A DNA stretch of 64,000 nt from Acidobacteriota bacterium (GTDB lineage Bacteria; Acidobacteriota; Blastocatellia; Pyrinomonadales; Pyrinomonadaceae). The translations under genes and the position numbers were made by a program. Under the pieces are notes generated by a model that had not been told where the DNA came from, did no database searches, and was given only the letters and a program-made list of their open reading frames with translations. The stretch covers positions 164,552-228,551 of the forward strand of contig JAHBSK010000007.1 of the NCBI GenBank assembly GCA_019639175.1. Direction: 5' to 3'. Of the stretch, positions 1-8,408 are shown piece after piece. Position 1 is the first letter of the stretch. Each line of letters opens with the position of its first letter.

Positions 1-564
1 CGGCTTGAACAGCCTCTGACGATAGATCGTGAACAGCTTATCAGAGCGATCCGCGGATTTCCGCCGCCCGAAGGCGCCACTGCCCTTATGGACGGCATAC
101 AACTGGCGGCAAATTATCTGAAAGATGTTGCCGGTCGCCGCGTTATCGTCATCGTTTCTGACGGCGACGATACAAAGACCGATACGACATTTGAACGTGC
201 ATTGAGAACGGCGCAGTTGGCAAATTGCCAGATATTCATTGTGCAAACGACCGGTTTCGAAAATTTTATCCGCACCGGTTCTCGCAGCGGCAATGCAAAT
301 ATTCGCTCGCTGGCGGCCGAACGCCGTATGGAATCATTTGCCAACCAGACCGGCGGTGCGGTCTTTATGCCTATCGATCAAAGAGAGCTTGACCTGGCTT
401 TTGACCAGATATCCGCCGACCTTTCCGAACAATACGTGCTTAGCTATTACCCTGATGATGACAAGGGAAAAACAGGCGAGTTTCGCCAGATAGAGGTCCG
501 CGTAAAGAACCGCACCGGCTTGACCATACGGGCAAGAAAAGGTTATTACGTTTCTATGCGATGA
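1..564 (+). CDS. VWA-domain protein, C-terminal part (5' end outside window)
   Basis: The reading frame is open from the first base, so the gene begins upstream of the window. The visible part shows the second half of a von Willebrand factor A fold: a strand with [14 protein letters not shown], then a strand with [11 protein letters not shown]. It ends with [14 protein letters not shown] and [21 protein letters not shown] segments, which are characteristic of the large Acidobacterial VWFA-related family. Such proteins are usually secreted and may bind metal-dependent ligands; the substrate is unknown. Its stop overlaps the next start by ATGA, implying translational coupling to the Xer recombinase. 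The family assignment is strong; the function is not known. Confidence 0.85.
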   Translation, partial: RLEQPLTIDREQLIRAIRGFPPPEGATALMDGIQLAANYLKDVAGRRVIVIVSDGDDTKTDTTFERALRTAQLANCQIFIVQTTGFENFIRTGSRSGNANIRSLAAERRMESFANQTGGAVFMPIDQRELDLAFDQISADLSEQYVLSYYPDDDKGKTGEFRQIEVRVKNRTGLTIRARKGYYVSMR

Positions 565-1496
565 CCGTCGCTTTGCCGCCGATGTTCAACCGATCACTGG
601 AACAATTTCTGGAACACCTGACGCATGAGCGCAGCATGAGTCAGCATACTTTGCGCAATTACGCCAGCGATCTGGAACAATTTCGGGAGTTTCTTTTTTC
701 CATAGAAAAGCGTGCGGACATTCCCGTCAACGAGATCGACCGGCTGACAATTCGCGAATGGATGGCCGCTCTCGACGCCGCCGGAAAAAAGAAAACGTCG
801 CGGGCAAGAAAGCTCGCCAGCCTCCGCACGTTCTTCCAATTTCTGATACGCGAAGGCAGGCTGGAAACCAATCCGGCAAAACTCGTCAATACGCCCCGCG
901 TTGAACGAAAGCTGCCGACCCATCTGTCAATGGAGGACGCCGTCAGGCTGATAGAAACTCCCGACATAAACACCGACCTTGGCCGCCGTGACCGCGCCAT
1001 TATGGAATTTCTATATGCGACGGGCATCCGCGTCGGCGAACTTGTCGGGATAAATATGCAGGACGTGGATTTTCGCGAACGCATGGTCCGCGTTACCGGC
1101 AAGCGGCGAAAACAGCGCATCGTCCCTTTTCACGAACACGCCCTGCAGGCTCTGATGCATTACCTGACCGAAGCCCGGCCCGCATTTTTGAACCAGTGTC
1201 CGCCCGCCGAACGTGACGACAAAGCGGTCTTTCTCCATCGTCGCGGCGGACGCCTGACCACGCGGAGCGTCGGGCGAATGATAGACAAATACATCGCCCA
1301 ATGCGCCGACATCCACAACATCTCGCCTCACAGTCTCCGCCACAGCTTTGCCACGCACCTGCTGGACAGCGGCGCCGACCTCCGCGACATACAGGAACTG
1401 CTCGGCCACGCACGCCTCTCCACCACGCAGATATACACCCAGGTCTCAATGGAAAAAATGATCGCCGTTTATGACAAAGCCCACCCTAAAGCGTGA
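561..1496 (+). CDS. xerC: Tyrosine recombinase, XerC/XerD family
   Basis: Site-specific tyrosine recombinase, probably acting in chromosome dimer resolution. The N-terminal SAM-like core-binding domain covers about residues 10-100 ([19 protein letters not shown]) and the catalytic domain about 120-305. The full catalytic set is visible: R157 (ATGIRVGEL), K181, H257 and R260 ([12 protein letters not shown]), H283 ([11 protein letters not shown]) and nucleophile Y292 (IYTQV). Its length, 311 aa, is close to the roughly 300 aa of XerC and XerD. The start overlaps the VWA stop by 4 nt. XerC versus XerD cannot be settled without a tree. No integron, phage or transposon genes surround it, which favours a housekeeping role. 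Confidence 0.92.
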   Translation: MTVALPPMFNRSLEQFLEHLTHERSMSQHTLRNYASDLEQFREFLFSIEKRADIPVNEIDRLTIREWMAALDAAGKKKTSRARKLASLRTFFQFLIREGRLETNPAKLVNTPRVERKLPTHLSMEDAVRLIETPDINTDLGRRDRAIMEFLYATGIRVGELVGINMQDVDFRERMVRVTGKRRKQRIVPFHEHALQALMHYLTEARPAFLNQCPPAERDDKAVFLHRRGGRLTTRSVGRMIDKYIAQCADIHNISPHSLRHSFATHLLDSGADLRDIQELLGHARLSTTQIYTQVSMEKMIAVYDKAHPKA

Positions 1497-1526
1497 TATA
1501 TTTATCTGTGAAGAGGATCATGGCTT

Positions 1527-1793
1527 ATGGCACAAAATGTTCTGACGATCGAATACGGTGACGACCTTTTGAATCGGCTCGGGGTCTCGCGTGAAAAGTT
1601 TTCCAACGATGCCAAATTATTGCTTGCGGTAAAACTGTATGAGCTTGGGAAACTTTCATCCGGCGAAGCTGCCCAGTTGGCCGGAAAAGGCCGCGTTGAG
1701 TTCCTTTTCGCTCTGCGCGAGATGGGTGTTCCGATGAGCAATCTTGGAGAAGAAAGTCTTAACGAAGAATTGGACTTTGCCCTAAATGGATGA
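1527..1793 (+). CDS. UPF0175 family antitoxin
   Basis: Small protein of 88 aa with the UPF0175 pattern: a short N-terminal strand, then LLLAVKLYELGKLSSGEAAQLAGKGRVEFLFALREMGVP, here split as LLLAVKLYELGKLSSGEAA and the following helix-turn-helix-like part. UPF0175 proteins are usually paired with DUF3368 PIN-like proteins and are regarded as the antitoxin. That partner follows with an 8-nt overlap. A GAGGA ribosome site lies upstream of the ATG. The 30-nt gap from xerC and same orientation make co-transcription with xerC likely. Confidence 0.85.
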   Translation: MAQNVLTIEYGDDLLNRLGVSREKFSNDAKLLLAVKLYELGKLSSGEAAQLAGKGRVEFLFALREMGVPMSNLGEESLNEELDFALNG

Positions 1794-2265
1794 ACGAATA
1801 GTCATCAACACCGGTCCTGTTATTGCACTCGGCAAAATGGGCTGTCTGTATCTTCTTGAACAACTGCCGTACACCTTCATTACGCCAGAACCTGTAAAGC
1901 GGGAAATTGACGCAGGTACTCTGATCGGACGGCCAGTAGAATTCCCGACCTTCGTAGAAGTAGTGTCTCTGGCAGAATTTCCCTCAAAACTGACTCTATT
2001 AAATCTTGATCTCGGCGAAGCCGCTGTAATCCAAGCCGCTATCGAACTCAATATCGAGCGCGTCTGTATAGATGAAGTTAAAGGCAGACGAGCCGCATCC
2101 GCCTCCGGGCTGTCTGTCATCGGTTCGTTGGGATTGCTCGGCAGGGCAAAGCAGCTTGGACTAACGACAGAAGTTCGGCCGCTGCTGCAAATTGCACAAG
2201 AACAAGGTAGTTACTACAAAGCCGCTCTGGTAGAGCAATTCCTAAAAGAAATGGGAGAAGGCTGA
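1786..2265 (+). CDS. DUF3368 PIN-like toxin
   Basis: 159-aa protein of the DUF3368 family, a PIN-related nuclease fold considered the toxin partner of UPF0175. The start matches the family: RIVINTGPVIALGKMG, with an N in place of the first PIN aspartate (usually a D or N in this family), followed by LDLGEAAVIQAA and VCIDEVKGRRAAS, which carry the conserved acidic residues. The tail GLLGRAKQLGL is also typical. It overlaps the antitoxin gene by 8 nt. Predicted RNA cleavage is inferred from the fold only. After it there is about 60 bp and then a convergent gene. Confidence 0.85.
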   Translation: MDERIVINTGPVIALGKMGCLYLLEQLPYTFITPEPVKREIDAGTLIGRPVEFPTFVEVVSLAEFPSKLTLLNLDLGEAAVIQAAIELNIERVCIDEVKGRRAASASGLSVIGSLGLLGRAKQLGLTTEVRPLLQIAQEQGSYYKAALVEQFLKEMGEG

Positions 2266-2331
2266 GCTGCGATGGGATTCTATGTGACAAACACGCCGCA
2301 CAACCTGTAAGGAAATATCGAGATCAGTCCC

Positions 2332-3078
2332 TCACCTCGTCAGCCATGCCGCAAATGCAAGCCATGTTTCGGTTCCGCTTATCATCAGCCGCAGCGGTTG
2401 TGATGCGATGATGAACAAAAGCCCGACGGCAAATGCCGGATTCAGTCGGCGGTTCCGCCATGTATCGACGCCGAGGATGACAAGCCCGAGAACATCGGGA
2501 AATCCCCAAAAATAAAGCGGGCCGAGGCTCTGTAACACCTCTATCTTGACGCGGGCAAGCGCCGGCGACAAAAAGTTTATTGCCGTCAGTATCATCAGCC
2601 GCCTGTGATGGGCGGGTGTTTTGCGGTAATAGATCGCCGCCGCGAACAGCAGACCGAAAACGACCACGTCGCCCAGCGGAACGATCATAAATGCGAGCGG
2701 CGGGATGTCAGGCGGAAACGCGACCGACCCGTATTTGCCGGACTGGATCGACACGATCACGCCGGTCACGATTATCAAAACGGCCAGCCCGACACCAGCC
2801 AGCCCCAGCCGCATGTGCATCTTTACGTTCTTTGCCCTGACCAGATAGACCTGTGCCGCGAACAGTGCGATCCACAGCGTCATGACCAGCGCGTGGACGT
2901 GTGTCATCCACCGGAAGGAGGAAAAGGCCTTGCCCGGAACGAAATAATAGACCGGGCCGAAACCCGCAAATGTTATAATAATTAGAATTAGTGCTGCCGC
3001 GACCGCCGCCCTGCCGTCAAACGCTTTTTTGCTTTTTGCAGCGACTATCTGCTGCCGAAAAATTTCATTTACCGCCAT
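2332..3078 (-). CDS. Multi-pass membrane protein, unknown function
   Basis: About 248 aa with roughly seven hydrophobic segments. These include ALILIIITFAGFGPVYYF, a histidine-containing helix WMTHVHALVMTLWIALFAAQ, AGVGLAVLIIVTGVIV, MIVPLGDVVVFGLLFAAAIY, FPDVLGLVILGV and PAFAVGLLFIIAS. The conserved-looking histidines in THVHAL, the HMRLG segment and PAHHRRLM could bind haem or metal, as in small cytochrome-like membrane proteins, but that is a guess. I chose ATG 3078 because AAGGAG lies 8-9 nt before it; an in-frame ATG 30 nt upstream has no better signal. It is monocistronic by position, convergent with the TA pair. Confidence 0.7.
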   Translation of the reverse strand: MAVNEIFRQQIVAAKSKKAFDGRAAVAAALILIIITFAGFGPVYYFVPGKAFSSFRWMTHVHALVMTLWIALFAAQVYLVRAKNVKMHMRLGLAGVGLAVLIIVTGVIVSIQSGKYGSVAFPPDIPPLAFMIVPLGDVVVFGLLFAAAIYYRKTPAHHRRLMILTAINFLSPALARVKIEVLQSLGPLYFWGFPDVLGLVILGVDTWRNRRLNPAFAVGLLFIIASQPLRLMISGTETWLAFAAWLTR

Positions 3079-3196
3079 TGTTGTTTTCTCCTTTTTTATT
3101 CCTCCCACTTACGGAACGCGAAGGAAGAGCGAAGAAAATATCAGCGGAAAAATTTTTGACAGGAAAACCGGGTTCTGTTGCCATTTTCGATCTTGA

Positions 3197-3302
3197 CATT
3201 TTTTTTGAACGCGGATTAAGCGGATCGGGCAGATTCGAGCGAATGTAGAATTTCTTATCCGCTCCTATCCGCTAGATCCGCCTGATCTGCGTTCAAAAAA
3301 AC
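3197..3302. repeat. Imperfect inverted repeat, about 106 bp
   Basis: The left arm starts TTTTTTTTGAACGCGGATTA and the right arm ends in the complement, with GAACGCAGATC before a run of A on the plus strand. The arms also share a repeated GCGGAT word (agcggatc, atccgct, tccgctcc). It lies in the noncoding gap between the membrane protein and the ImmA-like gene. It looks like a degenerate dispersed palindromic element rather than a simple terminator, since it has several short GCGGAT units. No open reading frame is visible inside. Confidence 0.55.
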
Positions 3303-3340
3303 CTCTGCCGGCACGTCTTTCTACAAAATATCAACACGAC

Positions 3341-3787
3341 CTAGATGCCGTATCTTTCAAAAATGCGAAACCGCTCGCTGACGTGTTCGGGATCGATCCC
3401 GTCATCGATAAGCTCAGTCACGGCTCTTTCGGCGATCATGTTCTGCGGCATCAGGGCAACCAAAGCGACGATGTCGGCTTCGGCCTCTTTGCGGTCGCGG
3501 CGGCCAACGCCGTGAAAGTTGGCGGTCGCTCCGCGATCGGGCGCGTGAAGGAGAAAATGAGCGAATTCGTGGAAAAGCACAAAGAGCTTTTTATTGGCGG
3601 AAAGTCCGCTGTTGACGGCGATGAAATGGCGTCCCATCACGCAGTAATAAAACCCGCTGACGCGCAGCGGCATCTCTTCGACCGTGATCTTGTGGCGTTT
3701 GCACAACCGATGCAGGTCAGCTTCGGTCAGCGGGCGTTTGTTCCAGCCGATGTTCAGAGACGCAAGTTTTTCCAAAAGGAAGTTCAT
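3341..3787 (-). CDS. ImmA/IrrE family metallopeptidase
   Basis: 148-aa zinc protease of the ImmA/IrrE (COG2856-type) family, which cleaves or disables a partner XRE repressor. The catalytic helix is LFVLFHEFAHFLLH, with H73-E74-x-x-H77, and the third ligand region is KEAEADIVALVALMPQ, matching the usual EAEA...A..LLMP block. The N-terminal SGFYYCVMGRHFIAVN strand pair is also typical. The gene lies 98 nt downstream of an XRE-type regulator on the same strand, the classic ImmA-ImmR arrangement of mobile elements. Activation of the regulon by cleavage of the regulator is an inference from the family. Confidence 0.85.
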   Translation of the reverse strand: MNFLLEKLASLNIGWNKRPLTEADLHRLCKRHKITVEEMPLRVSGFYYCVMGRHFIAVNSGLSANKKLFVLFHEFAHFLLHAPDRGATANFHGVGRRDRKEAEADIVALVALMPQNMIAERAVTELIDDGIDPEHVSERFRIFERYGI

Positions 3788-3885
3788 TATGAGAGATCAT
3801 CGGATGTCAAACGCCGTCCGATGCATGAAACATAATATCACAGACACGACATTTTTCAACCTGTCGATGTCCGGCCGATGTAAGG

Positions 3886-4431
3886 CTATTTGGCGGGCTT
3901 GTTGCGAAGTGTTCGGTCAAGCACTTTTTTTGCATCGCGGACGGCCTCGACCTTTTCATCGGGCGAATATGTTTCCCAGCCCTGAAAGAAAACAACGCCG
4001 AAATCCTGCGGATATTCACGGCCTTCGTAATGGAACCATTCGCTCATCACGCGGTGCGGGTCGCCCAAATTTTCAACCGCCGCCCTGACGTCAAAACGCG
4101 GGGCCTCATCAATACGGCCAAGTTCCTGAACGTCGCCTATCTGATGCCGGGCCAGCTTTCTGTCCACGATCTCGGCGATCTTTTCTTCGAGCATCTGTCC
4201 CAGATCAAGCGGCTGAGCGCCGGGAATATACATCTCGCCCGTACCGGTCAGGAGCCAGTTCAAAGACACGTTCGTTGCATTTGCGATTTTTATCAGCACC
4301 TCCGGGGCAGGCATCCGCCCCTGAAAATAATTACGTACCGTTGCGTGCGGCACGTGTATCTGCCGTGCTATCTCGGCCATGGAAGCATGGTCAAATGCCA
4401 CTTGAAGCCTTGCTGAAAAACCGTCACTCAT
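3886..4431 (-). CDS. XRE-type transcriptional regulator (ImmR/CI-like)
   Basis: 181 aa. The N-terminal helix-turn-helix covers residues about 5-70: MAEIARQIHVPHATVRNYFQ followed by PAPEVLIKIANATNVSLNWLLTG, typical of phage-type repressors. The C-terminal half is hydrophilic with an acidic LEEKIAEIVDRKL helix and no S24 peptidase motif. It is followed by the ImmA/IrrE-type protease, its likely antagonist. Two palindromes sit on and just upstream of the start codon, so negative autoregulation is likely. There is no close Shine-Dalgarno sequence; GGGAGG is over 20 nt upstream. Confidence 0.85.
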   Translation of the reverse strand: MSDGFSARLQVAFDHASMAEIARQIHVPHATVRNYFQGRMPAPEVLIKIANATNVSLNWLLTGTGEMYIPGAQPLDLGQMLEEKIAEIVDRKLARHQIGDVQELGRIDEAPRFDVRAAVENLGDPHRVMSEWFHYEGREYPQDFGVVFFQGWETYSPDEKVEAVRDAKKVLDRTLRNKPAK

Positions 4432-4454
4432 ATCAGTGATAAAACGTTCGTTTT
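4431..4454. promoter_or_regulatory. Two adjacent palindromes, probable operator of the XRE gene
   Basis: TATCAGTGATA (4431-4441) is a perfect palindrome around one central base and abuts AAAACGTTCGTTTT (4441-4454), arms AAAACG and CGTTTT around TT. They overlap the start codon of the XRE regulator read on the minus strand. TATCA/TGATA half sites resemble phage repressor operators. The role is inferred from position and symmetry. Confidence 0.55.
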
Positions 4455-4644
4455 CCTCCCGATGTGAATATACACCCGAAACCGCAGGTAAATCAACGCT
4501 TCTTTATCACTTTTAACCCCCTCACTCTGTCGGAGCATCTCCTTGAGCTTTTTCACCGCCGCTCTTTGACCATGGAAACTTGACATCAACTCCGCCGGAC
4601 GGCTATATTGTGAGATTCGGCTCTCGCTTTCCGTGAGAGGCAAT

Positions 4645-4720
<76 letters not shown>

Positions 4721-4843
4721 TTTCATATCATTTGTTTGCATATCTATTACCGGTGGTTTTGCGTTTAAAGAACCAACTGCAATCAGATCAATGATTTATA
4801 CTCGCTTATGGTCAGTAAAAGGCTTTGCGTTTAAGAAAGGCCG

Positions 4844-6253
4844 CTATGCCCAATACGGAATATAGCTTCTGTATCGCGTGGATGTTTGGTTTGGATCGCC
4901 CAACTTTATCATTCCGGCTTCAACGGTAGTTGCGAATATCTGGGAAACGGTGGCGGCCTTGCTCTCAGGTAGTTTGAGCCGCTCCCTAAAGCTTTGATTC
5001 GTTGCCGCCTCATTCATAACATATCGCAATACACAATGTTGGTAACAAGCTCTGATGCGGTCTTTACGATTCATGTCTTCAAGGTCCTTTGGGGCGAAAA
5101 GCACCACGGTGGTTCGCCCCGTACCCACTCGAATATCCGGTGCCGGCAACTGAAAAGCCTCCGCAGCCAGAACCACTTTGTCGAATCCGCTCCCCTTCTC
5201 CTCGCAAATGCCAAATCGCCGCATAATATCCGCTAAACGCTCGTTTCGTGACTGATACTCGTCAATGAACCGGTCAACCGGAATAAACGGAGTACCTGGA
5301 TTGGATATCTCCATTCGGTCATCATACATTTCGATCATTATGGAGGCGCCGGATATGGCGAAGTCCTGATGGATCATGGCATTTGCAATAAGTTCTCGTA
5401 TGGCATCCTCAGGAAACATTTTCACTTCGTGACGCAACGCCTGTTCTATCACTTCGTTCGACGGCACGAGGCCATTGACAAATGCAACCAACCCTTGAAA
5501 GCCGACTGCATAGCCTTTCGCTCCGGTTATGTCGGATTTGGTCTTGGACTTTCCCTTGCCCTCGTAAACGATAACGCGTGGGGCCTTTCTGGCAACGCCC
5601 TCAAACTCATGCAATTTTTTGGCAAATAATAAGGCCCCTAAATTTGTTATTGCCCAAGCATCACCATTCCGATAAATTATATTCTCGCGTTCAAGCCGCT
5701 CGATCACCCCACTGCGATCCGAGGGATATGGCAGTCTCAGAAGCTCAAAATAGCCCTGAGTATCAAGCAATTCGACAACATCGCTTTCCGAAGACCCTTT
5801 CGTTGCGGGTTCCGCAAGCCAATCAGGCTGTCCCTCTGCAAAGATCGCACGTAACCGATCTTCGCTCATTGGCCGGAGTTCCTCACCGGTTCGCATTAAA
5901 TATGACCCTTCGAATTGAAATGCGGTTCCACGAGGCCGACTTGGAATGTGAAATACAAGAACACGACCGCCGGGATGAGCCACTTCCTCTATGTCAACAC
6001 GGAAACCCAAAACCTCAAACAGTTTGGCTGTCATATCATTCGGGTCATTGAACGCGGAAGTTCCTACAACCCTGCGTGGCGGTCGGTCCTCGATCCCGAG
6101 CAGCAAGATCCCGCCCCCTTCATTAGCCAGGGCAACACAATATTTGTAGAGTCTTTTATTGTCGAACTGATTCTTTGCTTCCTTGAACTCAAGATTTGGG
6201 TGTTCAGACCGTTCGGCCCTCCAAACATCAATTTGTGAAACAGTGGTCGCCAT
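4844..6253 (-). CDS. AlbA_2 (Schlafen-like) domain protein with HATPase-type C-terminal domain
   Basis: 469 aa. The N-terminal AlbA_2 domain (residues about 10-130) shows HPNLEFKEAKNQFD, then YKYCVALANEGGGILLLGIED, then DIEEVAHPGGRVLVFHIPSR and GSYLMRTGEELRPMSEDRL. The C-terminal half carries the RecG-like HATPase_c_4 block: FPEDAIRELIANAMIHQDF, IMIEMYDDRMEISNPG, and a winged-helix tail. Such proteins are common in genomic islands and are annotated as RNA/DNA-binding regulators or defence proteins; the exact reaction is unknown. It follows the kor operon at 169 bp and points toward the tRNA. Confidence 0.85.
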   Translation of the reverse strand: MATTVSQIDVWRAERSEHPNLEFKEAKNQFDNKRLYKYCVALANEGGGILLLGIEDRPPRRVVGTSAFNDPNDMTAKLFEVLGFRVDIEEVAHPGGRVLVFHIPSRPRGTAFQFEGSYLMRTGEELRPMSEDRLRAIFAEGQPDWLAEPATKGSSESDVVELLDTQGYFELLRLPYPSDRSGVIERLERENIIYRNGDAWAITNLGALLFAKKLHEFEGVARKAPRVIVYEGKGKSKTKSDITGAKGYAVGFQGLVAFVNGLVPSNEVIEQALRHEVKMFPEDAIRELIANAMIHQDFAISGASIMIEMYDDRMEISNPGTPFIPVDRFIDEYQSRNERLADIMRRFGICEEKGSGFDKVVLAAEAFQLPAPDIRVGTGRTTVVLFAPKDLEDMNRKDRIRACYQHCVLRYVMNEAATNQSFRERLKLPESKAATVSQIFATTVEAGMIKLGDPNQTSTRYRSYIPYWA

Positions 6254-6422
6254 CTTCCGTTATTTGGTAATTTAGTTTAGGACGATTAAGGCGTCAACCA
6301 ACTGCCGCAGAAACGTGGCAGACTTGTTGGCACCGTCGTATCCGCTTTAGGCTACGACAGATCAGAGAATAATGTCGCCGGTCACATCTTCTTTTGGCTG
6401 ACATGATACATACGGCAGGTAT

Positions 6423-7475
6423 CTATCGTGAGCGTTTGTTTATTTCATCGAGGGCGGCGGAGCCGGGGCAGAGTTCGCTCAGGGGCAGTGAGTTTAGCGG
6501 CCTTTCAGAGGTATTTATCATGCTGTGCAGATCGGTTGATTCCGGGTCGATGAAGAGCAGGCCGGTCAATATTTCGTCACGCTGGCGGGCGGCGTGAACT
6601 GCGTGCATGGCCGAAAGGCGCTCGAACGGATCCCAATCCTTTGCCAGTTTTTTCAGGCGGATGAGCGAACCGTCGTGCATTGTCAGATCGGAAACGGAAC
6701 CGGCCTCGTATGTGGCGGTTATCTCACGCATCAGCGGAACAAAATCTACGGTTGAGGTCGCCTCTACGTGTTCGCGAACGTAATCGTAGGATTTTGTCGA
6801 ACCGACGTTATTGTTAAATGTCACACAGGGCGAGATTACGTTCAGAAATGCAAAACCGTTGTGCCGCATCGCCGCTTTGAGCAGAGGCACGAGTTGTTCC
6901 TTGTCCCCCGAAAAGCTCTGTGCTACGAAAGTGGCTCCGAGTTCGATGGCAAGCCCGGCCAGGTCTATCGCCTGAAAGAGGTTGACCGAGCCTGATTTGC
7001 TTTTCGATCCGACATCGGCCGTTGCCGAATCCTGCCCTTTTGTCAGGCCGTAGCAACCGTTGTTCATCACCAGATAGACCATCTTCAGGTTGCGGCGGGC
7101 AGCGTGGACAAATTGCCCCATGCCTATTGATGCCGTGTCGCCGTCGCCCGAAACGCCGAAATATATCAGGTCGCGGTTCGCAAGATTTGCACCCGTCGTC
7201 ACCGAAGGCATACGCCCGTGAACCGAATTGAACCCGTGCGAATTTGAAAGAAAATACGCCGGTGATTTTGACGAACAGCCGATGCCGGACATCTTTGCCA
7301 CCTTGTGCGGTTCGATGTTCAGTTCCCAACACGCCTGGACTATCGCCGCATTGATAGAATCATGGCCGCAACCCGCACACAGCGTCGATAGCGAACCCTC
7401 ATAATAATCCACCGTGTACCCAAGCTCATTCTTAGGCAACGCCGGATGACGAAATGTTGAACGTACGTAGGTCAT
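6423..7475 (-). CDS. korB: 2-oxoacid:ferredoxin oxidoreductase, beta subunit
   Basis: 350-aa thiamine-diphosphate subunit of a 2-oxoglutarate or related 2-oxoacid ferredoxin oxidoreductase. The motif STLCAGCGHDSI carries the C33/C36 pair of the 4Fe-4S cluster. The TPP/Mg site is GVSGDGDTASIGMGQF through VMNNGCYGLTKGQ (GDGD...NN). NVISPCVTFNN carries the conserved later cysteine. Partner KorA is encoded upstream on the same strand but is separated by TA modules and a crystallin-like gene. A diverged copy of its first 110 or so bases lies upstream of the VapBC module (see 8208-8333). The substrate is inferred from the fused KorA and the GltD-like neighbour. Confidence 0.93.
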   Translation of the reverse strand: MTYVRSTFRHPALPKNELGYTVDYYEGSLSTLCAGCGHDSINAAIVQACWELNIEPHKVAKMSGIGCSSKSPAYFLSNSHGFNSVHGRMPSVTTGANLANRDLIYFGVSGDGDTASIGMGQFVHAARRNLKMVYLVMNNGCYGLTKGQDSATADVGSKSKSGSVNLFQAIDLAGLAIELGATFVAQSFSGDKEQLVPLLKAAMRHNGFAFLNVISPCVTFNNNVGSTKSYDYVREHVEATSTVDFVPLMREITATYEAGSVSDLTMHDGSLIRLKKLAKDWDPFERLSAMHAVHAARQRDEILTGLLFIDPESTDLHSMINTSERPLNSLPLSELCPGSAALDEINKRSR

Positions 7476-7506
7476 ATTTGGAACACCGGCATCCCTGCCG
7501 GAAAAA

Positions 7507-7923
7507 TTATTTCAAAAGCCGGACAAAGCCTGCTTGTTCAAAATGATGGTCTGTCGTCATGGCCTCGGTCATGCCCAACTCTTGCATTAAAACAAAGCTG
7601 GAGGCATCCACAAGGCTCCAGTTTTTATCCGATCTGGCTTCAAGATGCTTCCAGGCTAGCGTATCGAGATCTCCATCGATATGAACTATCTCGAAATGAG
7701 CCGATCCCTTGATGCTGTTTATAAACTCGATTATCCGGGGACGCGGGATTTTCAAAACGCTCGTGAGCAGCGGCACTAACTCCGCGATCACATAATTTGT
7801 TGTGATGAGTCTTACATTGTCACTCAGAGCCGATGAATATGCCTGCACCGCCTGATCGTGAAATGGCTCGGAAGAATACGCAAGATTGGCCCAACCGGAG
7901 GTGTCAACGAATAACTTTTTCAT
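7507..7923 (-). CDS. PIN-domain ribonuclease toxin, VapC-like
   Basis: 138 aa with the complete PIN acidic set: D7 (LFVDTSGW), E48 (YVIAELV), D106 (WSLVDASSF) and D125 (MTTDHHF). Members cleave RNA, often tRNA, when freed from antitoxin. It begins within the last codons of the antitoxin gene (ATGA overlap) and ends 31 nt before korB, so the pair lies inside the kor operon. It belongs to the cargo flanked by the korB 5' remnant and the intact korB. Confidence 0.88.
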   Translation of the reverse strand: MKKLFVDTSGWANLAYSSEPFHDQAVQAYSSALSDNVRLITTNYVIAELVPLLTSVLKIPRPRIIEFINSIKGSAHFEIVHIDGDLDTLAWKHLEARSDKNWSLVDASSFVLMQELGMTEAMTTDHHFEQAGFVRLLK

Positions 7924-8174
7924 TCCGTCTCGCCGCGCATTTCGCGATAAATGGTTTCGCCCAGCAGTTCATCGTGCCTGGTTCCCCAATCCCGAATGTC
8001 ACTGCTAAATGCGCCGATGAATTTATCAAAAGGATCGTCAACGATCTCCGGCTCATCTCCGTTCACAAGCCGGTCAAGAGCGAACTCTTCCACGCGCTTG
8101 CCGCTTTTCGATGCCTTCTCGACAAGATTATTATACACCGCCTCCGGCAATTCTAATGTTAGTGAATGCGTCAT
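7920..8174 (-). CDS. Antitoxin of the VapC-like toxin
   Basis: 84 aa. The N-terminus SLTLELPEAVYNNLVEKASK looks like a ribbon-helix-helix or related DNA-binding dimer. The C-terminal part is acidic (EPEIVDDPFDKFIGAF) and should occupy the toxin active site. GAGGGG lies 6-7 nt before the ATG. It overlaps the PIN toxin by 4 nt, standard for such pairs. Autoregulation is likely, but I see no clear palindrome just upstream, where the korB remnant ends. Confidence 0.8.
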   Translation of the reverse strand: MTHSLTLELPEAVYNNLVEKASKSGKRVEEFALDRLVNGDEPEIVDDPFDKFIGAFSSDIRDWGTRHDELLGETIYREMRGETE

Positions 8175-8207
8175 AAAGCACCCCTCAAAAGTTCATTTTA
8201 CCACATT

Positions 8208-8333
8208 TCGCGGCTTTGATAGAGTCATTCCCGGCCCCGCACACAGCGTAGATAGCGAACCCTTGTAATGATCCTCCGAGTAACACAACTTTTCTCCCGG
8301 ACAGTTCCGAGTGACGAAGTTCGTATCCTACAC
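8208..8333 (-). pseudogene. Degenerate copy of the korB 5' end
   Basis: Read on the minus strand, this stretch aligns along its length with the first 125 or so bases of korB (7345-7475). The best part, 8216-8278 against 7351-7414, is about 80% identical with one 1-nt gap. One frame gives YSEDHYKGSLSTLCAG, compared with YTVDYYEGSLSTLCAG in KorB; further frameshifts and the loss of the ATG make it non-functional. It marks the outer border of the inserted VapBC cargo. The divergence shows that it is either old or derived from a homologous but different korB. Confidence 0.85.
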
Positions 8334-8350
8334 AGGATAAGAGTGAGCAA

Positions 8351-8396
8351 AAAAAGGCCTCCCCAGCAACGCCTACCGCCGCCGGAGAGACCTCGG
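8351..8396 (-). terminator. Probable Rho-independent terminator after the crystallin gene
   Basis: On the minus strand a GC-rich imperfect hairpin, stem about GGTCTCTCC with GGGGAGGCC, is followed by a run of seven T. It lies 13 nt after the stop of the beta/gamma-crystallin gene, so that gene is probably not co-transcribed into the VapBC-korB block. Confidence 0.5.
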
Positions 8397-8408
8397 TATC
8401 AAAGCCGC

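Noticed and set aside
561..1496. Integron or phage integrase role for the Xer gene
   Set aside because: No attachment sites, cassettes or phage genes nearby; its length and context fit a housekeeping XerC/D.
2260..2310. Possible xerC 3' remnant after the UPF0175/DUF3368 pair
   Set aside because: TTCTATGTGACAAACACG resembles the xerC end GTTTATGACAAAGCCCAC and fits the scar rule, but the match needs several gaps and is too short to count.
4758..4838. Direct repeat TTTGCGTTTAAAGAA / TTTGCGTTTAAGAAA next to the tRNA as att sites
   Set aside because: The repeats do not match the tRNA 3' end and no integrase is present; low-complexity sequence is a simpler explanation.
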